Positions 30,252 through 33,838 of a stretch of 33,838 bases of DNA are shown piece after piece. The position numbers and the translations under genes are program-made. The notes below the pieces were generated by a model. The model was not told the origin of the DNA. It saw only the letters and a program-made list of their open reading frames with translations, and searched no databases. The DNA is from Candidatus Nomurabacteria bacterium GW2011_GWE2_34_25 (GTDB taxonomy: Bacteria > Patescibacteriota > Minisyncoccia > Phycocordibacterales > UBA9973). The stretch is from the NCBI GenBank assembly GCA_000990325.1, contig LBPS01000006.1:1-33838 (forward strand). Reading direction: 5' to 3'. Each line of letters begins with the position of its first letter. The stretch's first letter is position 1.

Positions 30252-30569
30252 ATGAATACATTTTTATTAAAAATTAAAAATCAAATAAAAAGAATAAAAA
30301 ATTTTTTTATAATTAACCCACACAAACATTGGATGTTTCTAGTTTATATTTTTTTTATTTCTATTTTAATCTTAATTTTATTTAGTTTTTATCTTTTATA
30401 TATGATAAAAAGTGAGAAAATATTCCAAGTTAAGACAGAACAATCTGAAAAGCACGTTTTACTCAATGAAGATCTTCTTAAAAAGACTACAGATTTGTAT
30501 GATAGTAAGGCAAAAAAAGAGGCAGAAATAAAAAATAGCCTACCTCCTTATAAAGACCCAAGCATATAA
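30252..30569 (+). CDS. small single-pass membrane protein of the pilus operon
   Basis: 105 residues. Basic N-terminus (KIKNQIKRIKNFF), one membrane helix (about 30-53), then a coiled coil and a short Pro-rich tail PPYKDPSI. In position it corresponds to PilP but lacks its domain. It begins 3 nt after the PilO-like gene and may form part of the alignment platform. Confidence 0.6.
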   Translation: MNTFLLKIKNQIKRIKNFFIINPHKHWMFLVYIFFISILILILFSFYLLYMIKSEKIFQVKTEQSEKHVLLNEDLLKKTTDLYDSKAKKEAEIKNSLPPYKDPSI

Positions 30570-30600
30570 AAAAAATTCCTTTGAAAAAGGAATTTTTTTT
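30568..30600. terminator. bidirectional terminator
   Basis: AATTCCTTT/AAAGGAATT stem with long A- and T-tracts, between the pilus operon and the minus-strand tRNA-Arg(UCU). Confidence 0.88.
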
Positions 30601-30606
30601 ATATTG

Positions 30607-30678
30607 TGCCCTCGGCAGGAATCGAACCTACAATAGCGGCTTAGAAGTCCGCAGTTATATCCATTTAACTACGAGGGC
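30607..30678 (-). tRNA. tRNA-Arg(UCU)
   Basis: 72 nt. Acceptor GCCCTCG/CGAGGGC, anticodon loop CTTCTAA (anticodon TCT), T-loop TTCGATT, discriminator A. The base pair next to the anticodon loop is A31-G39, a mismatch in place of the usual A-U. Confidence 0.93.
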
Positions 30679-30696
30679 AAAGGCTTATGAGCTTTG

Positions 30697-30769
30697 TGCG
30701 CGATGAGGGACTTGAACCCCCGACCTTCTCAGTGTAAATGAGTTGCTCTACCAACTGAGCTAATCGCGC
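30697..30769 (-). tRNA. tRNA-Val(UAC)
   Basis: 73 nt. Acceptor GCGCGAT/ATCGCGC, anticodon loop TTTACAC (anticodon TAC), T-loop TTCAAGT, discriminator A. It precedes tRNA-Arg(UCU) by 18 nt on the same strand, so both are probably one transcript. Confidence 0.95.
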
Positions 30770-30822
30770 AAATATTGGATACTTGAATAATAGCATATTT
30801 TTAATATATTTCAACTATATGC

Positions 30823-30828
30823 TAAGAT
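30823..30828 (+). promoter_or_regulatory. -10 box, leaderless start
   Basis: TAAGAT with a 6-nt gap to the ATG at 30835; this favours that ATG over the GTG at 30829. Confidence 0.55.
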
Positions 30829-30834
30829 GTGGTT

Positions 30835-31623
30835 ATGAAATTAAAAATCCTTTATGAAGATAAGAATATACTAGCTATAGACAAGCCAGCGGGTATTGCT
30901 GTGCATGCTGATGCTCGAACTACAGATAAAGATGTGATAGTTGCTGACCTTATATTAGATTATGATAAAAAGATTGAGAAAGTCGGAGAACCTATGACTA
31001 TTGAATACAAAGGGGAAGTTTTAAAAATAAAACGTCCTGGTATTGTGCATCGCTTAGACCGAGAAACTTCAGGGGTTCTTCTTGTGGCTCGTAACCAAAA
31101 AACCTTTTTAATGCTTAAGGAACAATTCCAAAATCATACAATACAAAAGAAATATTTAACTTTTGTTTACGGACATGTCTCTGATCCGAAGGCATCCCTT
31201 GCTACTGGCAAGAGGGGACTTATAAACATTCCAATAGGAAGATCCCCAATGGACATTCGTATGTGGACAGCTGGTAGGGGGGCAAGGCCTCCACTTCGAG
31301 AAGCTATTACAGAATACAAAGTTCTCAATAGATTTTCTGATATTTCTAGTAAAAGTTTAAATCAAGATAATAAATTTTCTTATTTAGAAGTATATCCAAA
31401 GACGGGTCGCACTCATCAGATAAGAGTACATATGAGATATATTAACCATCCGGTTGTTTCAGACCCTTTATATAGAGGGAATAAAGAAATGGCCCTAGGA
31501 ATGAAGCGTTTAGCTTTACATTCTCAGTCCATAACATTTCGTACCTCAAACGGAGAGGTAAAAACAGTTGAATCTCCATTACCAGCTGATTTTAAGAAGG
31601 TGATAAAAACATATCTTGTGTAA
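30835..31623 (+). CDS. RluA-family pseudouridine synthase
   Basis: 262 residues. ILAIDKPAGIAVHAD is motif I, GIVHRLDRETSGVLLVA (catalytic Asp about 75) motif II, and KTGRTHQIRVHMRYINHPVVSDPLY motif III. There is no N-terminal S4 domain, unlike RluC/RluD. It isomerises uridine in rRNA or tRNA. An insertion with RMWTAGRGARPP (about 140-155) is longer than in typical members. A GTG at 30829 would add two residues. Confidence 0.93.
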   Translation: MKLKILYEDKNILAIDKPAGIAVHADARTTDKDVIVADLILDYDKKIEKVGEPMTIEYKGEVLKIKRPGIVHRLDRETSGVLLVARNQKTFLMLKEQFQNHTIQKKYLTFVYGHVSDPKASLATGKRGLINIPIGRSPMDIRMWTAGRGARPPLREAITEYKVLNRFSDISSKSLNQDNKFSYLEVYPKTGRTHQIRVHMRYINHPVVSDPLYRGNKEMALGMKRLALHSQSITFRTSNGEVKTVESPLPADFKKVIKTYLV

Positions 31624-31661
31624 ATTTGCTTAAAATAGGCATATATGATAAAGTAGAACCC

Positions 31662-32069
31662 ATGGAAATAACGAAAGTACAATTTACACCAGTAGAACAA
31701 AAAGCTCGCAAAAGCCTTGATTTTAAGGCCGGAGATACTGTTCGTGTCTGGAATAAAATTTTAGAAAAAGGAAAAGTTCGCCTTCAGGCATTTGAAGGAC
31801 TTGTTCTCTCACGTAAGCATGGAACTGAAAGTGGAGCAACATTTACTATCCGCAAAGTAGCCTCAGGGGTAGGAGTAGAACGTATTTTCCCTTTATATTC
31901 TCCAAACATTGATAAGATTGAAATCCTAAGAAAATCAAAAACTCGCCGTAACAAGCTTTACTACATACGTACAAAAGCAGTTAAAGAAGTGAAGAAGAGA
32001 CTAAAGAGTATAACAATATCAAGAGAAGACAAAGCAGAAGATGTTGTAGAAGAAAATAAAGCAGAATAA
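31662..32069 (+). CDS. rplS: 50S ribosomal protein L19
   Basis: 135 residues. FKAGDTVRVWNKILEKGKVRLQAFEGLVLSRKHG and GVGVERIFPLYSPNIDKIEI are the bL19 signature; the protein lies at the interface with the small subunit. A charged C-terminal tail DKAEDVVEENKAE extends beyond the usual end. The start at MEITKVQF is chosen; an upstream TTG would add 12 residues without similarity. Usual partner genes (rpsP, rimM, trmD) are absent. Confidence 0.95.
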   Translation: MEITKVQFTPVEQKARKSLDFKAGDTVRVWNKILEKGKVRLQAFEGLVLSRKHGTESGATFTIRKVASGVGVERIFPLYSPNIDKIEILRKSKTRRNKLYYIRTKAVKEVKKRLKSITISREDKAEDVVEENKAE

Positions 32070-32093
32070 AAAACAGCCCTGAGGGGCTGTTTT
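32070..32093 (+). terminator. rplS terminator
   Basis: AAAACAGCCC/GGGCTGTTTT, perfect 10-bp stem with a TGAG loop, directly after the stop codon. Confidence 0.88.
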
Positions 32094-32130
32094 AGTTTGA
32101 TATTAATTGGTAGACGCTATTCCCTTGAGG

Positions 32131-32139
32131 TGATATAAT
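32131..32139 (+). promoter_or_regulatory. extended -10 promoter, leaderless
   Basis: TGATATAAT, ending 6 nt before the ATG at 32146. Third copy of the nonamer found at 11218 and 13845. Confidence 0.7.
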
Positions 32140-32145
32140 ATAAAT

Positions 32146-32820
32146 ATGGGGAAGAGAGGACAAACACCACAAGGAAAAGTGGACATAAGATGGTCGGCAA
32201 ATTTTGCTTATGCCATTGGTCTTTTGGTTACAGATGGAAATTTATCATCTGATGGTCGGCATATTATTTTTGTTTCTAAGGACATGGAACAAATCAATAA
32301 TTTTTTGAAATGTTTAAAAATAGACGTAAAAATAGGAAAAACAATTTCTGGATATGATGGTAATTTCTCTCATAGGGTGCAATTAGGTGATGTCATATTT
32401 TATAAGTTTTTAGAATCTATAGGTATTAAGGCAAAAAAATCTAGGACCATAGGGAATATTTTAGTTGATAAAAAATATTTTTTTGATTATCTAAGGGGTT
32501 GTTTTGATGGAGACGGATGTTTTTATTCCTATTGGGACCCAAGATGGCGTTCAAGTCATATGTTTTATTTAGAATTTACTTCAGCAAGTTTTGATCATAT
32601 TATTTGGCTTCAAGATGAAATAAAAAAATATGCCAAGGTTAATGGGCATATTTCTGGAAGGAAAAAGAAAGATTTCTTTCAGTTAAAATATGCAAAAAAA
32701 GAAGCCATGGAAATAATTAAAAAAATGTATTATAATAAGAAAGTTGTTTGTTTATCTAGAAAAAAGATTAAAATAGAAAAAGCTTTGAAAATAGAGGAAA
32801 AACAGCAAAAGCAGTATTAA
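32146..32820 (+). CDS. free-standing LAGLIDADG homing endonuclease
   Basis: 224 residues. Two LAGLIDADG motifs: FAYAIGLLVTDGNLS (about 20-34, D30) and YLRGCFDGDGCFY (about 115-127, D121), one at the start of each pseudo-symmetric half, so it can act as a monomer. Homing endonucleases of this class cut long asymmetric sites and are usually in introns or inteins. Here the gene stands alone with its own leaderless promoter, 12 nt upstream of an intact tRNA-Leu, with no intron around it. Confidence 0.9.
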   Translation: MGKRGQTPQGKVDIRWSANFAYAIGLLVTDGNLSSDGRHIIFVSKDMEQINNFLKCLKIDVKIGKTISGYDGNFSHRVQLGDVIFYKFLESIGIKAKKSRTIGNILVDKKYFFDYLRGCFDGDGCFYSYWDPRWRSSHMFYLEFTSASFDHIIWLQDEIKKYAKVNGHISGRKKKDFFQLKYAKKEAMEIIKKMYYNKKVVCLSRKKIKIEKALKIEEKQQKQY

Positions 32821-32832
32821 AATAATATATAT

Positions 32833-32913
32833 GCGCGGGTGCTGTAATAGTAGCCAGGCACGCTTGAGGTGCGTGTGTCGTAAGACGTGGAGGTGCGATT
32901 CCTCTCCCGCGCA
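32833..32913 (+). tRNA. tRNA-Leu(GAG), atypical elbow
   Basis: 81 nt. Acceptor GCGCGGG/CCCGCGC, anticodon loop TTGAGGT (anticodon GAG), long variable arm, discriminator A. The D-loop (TAATAGTAGC) lacks the G18-G19 pair and the T-loop reads TGCGATT with G at position 55 instead of U, so both halves of the standard D-loop/T-loop contact are changed. Confidence 0.85.
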
Positions 32914-32917
32914 CTGA

Positions 32918-33628
32918 ATGAGAAATAAAGAGTTTATACCTTTAAAATTAAAATTTTTACAAAGATTTATAAAAAGTTATTATACTACTTTGAATAACAA
33001 AATTATAAAAGCCATAATATTATTTATAATAGCTTTTGGTCTTACCTCATTAACAATGACCCAAGTTATTACCATGAATAGATATATTTTAAATATATTC
33101 TTTTTATCAATTACCTCACTTTTTTTTATTTTATATTTTAAAAAGACTCTAACAAATTTAATAAGTAAAACTTATAAAAGTGAGTTTATTTTTCTTGTTG
33201 GAATATCTTTGATTATTCACTTAATATCGTCATATTTTATACTGAATTATTTAAACCAACCAATTTGGCCATTTGATAGTAGGGGAACTTCATTCCTACT
33301 TATGAATAATTTCTATCTTTGGACTAAACCATTTGATGTATTACTTCAACAGTTACTTATTGTTTTATTAGTTATAAAATTACATCAATATAAATTAACC
33401 CTAAAACAAATAACATTGTTATTTGTTTTAGGGTTTGGTGCAATTCATATTTTTCAAATATTTAAAACTGATATTATTATAGGTTTGGCTTTTACATTAG
33501 GAGCCATAATTTCTTCGTTCGTTTATCCTTATATGATTTTAAAAGTAAGGAATGGTTATATTTATAATTTTATGATTCACATGGGAATTTATAATATCGC
33601 CGCTCTCTTATCTTATATACTTTATTAA
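32918..33628 (+). CDS. CPBP-like polytopic membrane protein with degenerate motif
   Basis: 236 residues, about six to seven membrane helices. The C-terminal half recalls CPBP (Abi/CAAX protease-like) proteins: LLQQLLIVLL in the place of EExxxR, FGAIHIFQIF for the FxxxH motif and HMGIYNIAALL for HxxxN. The Glu-Glu pair is replaced by Gln-Gln, so protease activity is unlikely. The ATG lies 5 nt after the tRNA-Leu end, and no promoter is seen between them, so the mRNA would start with the tRNA. Confidence 0.6.
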   Translation: MRNKEFIPLKLKFLQRFIKSYYTTLNNKIIKAIILFIIAFGLTSLTMTQVITMNRYILNIFFLSITSLFFILYFKKTLTNLISKTYKSEFIFLVGISLIIHLISSYFILNYLNQPIWPFDSRGTSFLLMNNFYLWTKPFDVLLQQLLIVLLVIKLHQYKLTLKQITLLFVLGFGAIHIFQIFKTDIIIGLAFTLGAIISSFVYPYMILKVRNGYIYNFMIHMGIYNIAALLSYILY

Positions 33629-33655
33629 TCGTGAGGCCTTGCCTCACGATTTTTA
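33627..33655 (+). terminator. intrinsic terminator
   Basis: AATCGTGAGGC (33627-33637) with GCCTCACGATT (33641-33651) and a following T-run; perfect 11-bp stem. Confidence 0.88.
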
Positions 33656-33672
33656 AATATCAGCTTTTAATA

Positions 33673-33678
33673 TATAAT
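33673..33678 (+). promoter_or_regulatory. -10 box, leaderless start
   Basis: TATAAT, 7 nt before the ATG at 33686. An ATG at 33681 is followed at once by TGA in frame. Confidence 0.65.
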
Positions 33679-33685
33679 AGATGAT

Positions 33686-33838
33686 ATGATAACATTTTTA
33701 TTTAGTTTATTTACATGGATTGCTTTCTTAGTTCTTTTAATAGTATTTTTTTTATTACTTTTATGGATGTGGAGCAGTATAAAAGCAAAAGTTCCATTTA
33801 TAGGAGTTCCTACTAAAACTTTAAAAGATATAGAGAAA
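33686..33838 (+). CDS. membrane-anchored protein, 5' part only
   Basis: 51 codons to the window end. One long membrane helix (FLFSLFTWIAFLVLLIVFFL and on to about residue 29) then IKAKVPFIGVPTKTLKDIEK. CPR genomes have SAM-dependent methyltransferase-like proteins with such an N-terminal helix and a VPxxPVP-like linker, but the catalytic part lies outside the window, so this is only a possibility. Confidence 0.55.
   Translation, partial: MITFLFSLFTWIAFLVLLIVFFLLLLWMWSSIKAKVPFIGVPTKTLKDIEK

Noticed and set aside
32146-32913. Group I intron or intein around the LAGLIDADG gene
   Set aside because: tRNA-Leu is uninterrupted, the endonuclease has its own promoter and stop, and no intron core or host-protein halves are seen.
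1-33838. Alternative genetic code (TGA as glycine, as in Gracilibacteria)
   Set aside because: All genes are full length under the standard code, no family match needs a TGA codon, and one gene stops at TGA.
1-33838. CRISPR array, retron or diversity-generating element
   Set aside because: No evenly spaced direct repeats, no cas genes and no reverse transcriptase are present.

Overview
The window looks like a chromosome segment of a Candidatus Patescibacteria (CPR, probably Parcubacteria-like) bacterium. The DNA is AT-rich and genes are closely packed. It carries the tandem Cys-rich multi-zinc-ribbon proteins, the reduced type IV pilus cluster and the many short unknown genes common in that group. 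It also shows a very strong leaderless-transcription signature: a TATAAT-like -10 box ends about 6 nt before the start codon at many genes. The lineage is inferred from gene content and style, not from a marker phylogeny.

Region 1 (1-60) is the last codons of a gene cut by the window edge. Positions 61-386 are non-coding chromosomal DNA: a structured element and a long hairpin that was originally the terminator of the tRNA-Lys gene now at 11068-11140.

Region 2 (about 380-11070) is an integrated mobile element of about 10.7 kb. It is bounded by a 7-bp direct repeat, ATTGTCC. A large serine recombinase at the right end inserted it at the 3' end of tRNA-Lys(UUU), separating the tRNA from its terminator. 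Joining 386 to 11071 restores the tRNA-terminator palindrome, which fixes the boundaries almost to the base. Cargo: a type II restriction-modification pair (BglII-like nuclease and C5 cytosine methyltransferase) expressed from a compact divergent promoter; a PIN-like membrane protein downstream of the nuclease; an RNase H-fold protein; a PD-(D/E)XK-like protein; a DUF5681-like protein; a LITAF-like zinc-ribbon membrane protein; a structured RNA candidate; an unknown gene; a 45-codon ORF; a zinc-finger/RepA-type ATPase; and the recombinase. I see no conjugation or virion structural genes.

Region 3 (11.2-19.6 kb) holds a histidine-phosphatase-like protein, a large orphan protein, two tandem Cys-rich paralogues, and a tight run of DUF3750, a GH130-like beta-propeller and a SpoU rRNA/tRNA methyltransferase.

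Region 4 (19.6-27.98 kb) is housekeeping: MutM, RuvA, S20, tRNA-Arg(GCG) with a second copy of the structured element, malic enzyme, a HIT protein, a cohesin-like secreted protein, a glycosyltransferase, tRNA-Ser(UGA), an HNH endonuclease, RuvX, a tRNA-binding protein and DedA.

Region 5 (28.0-33.8 kb) holds the type IV pilus operon, with PilM fused to PilN and followed by a PilO-like protein and a small membrane protein. It continues with tRNA-Arg(UCU), tRNA-Val(UAC), an RluA-family pseudouridine synthase, L19, a free-standing LAGLIDADG endonuclease, an odd tRNA-Leu(GAG), a CPBP-like membrane protein and a truncated membrane protein at the window end.
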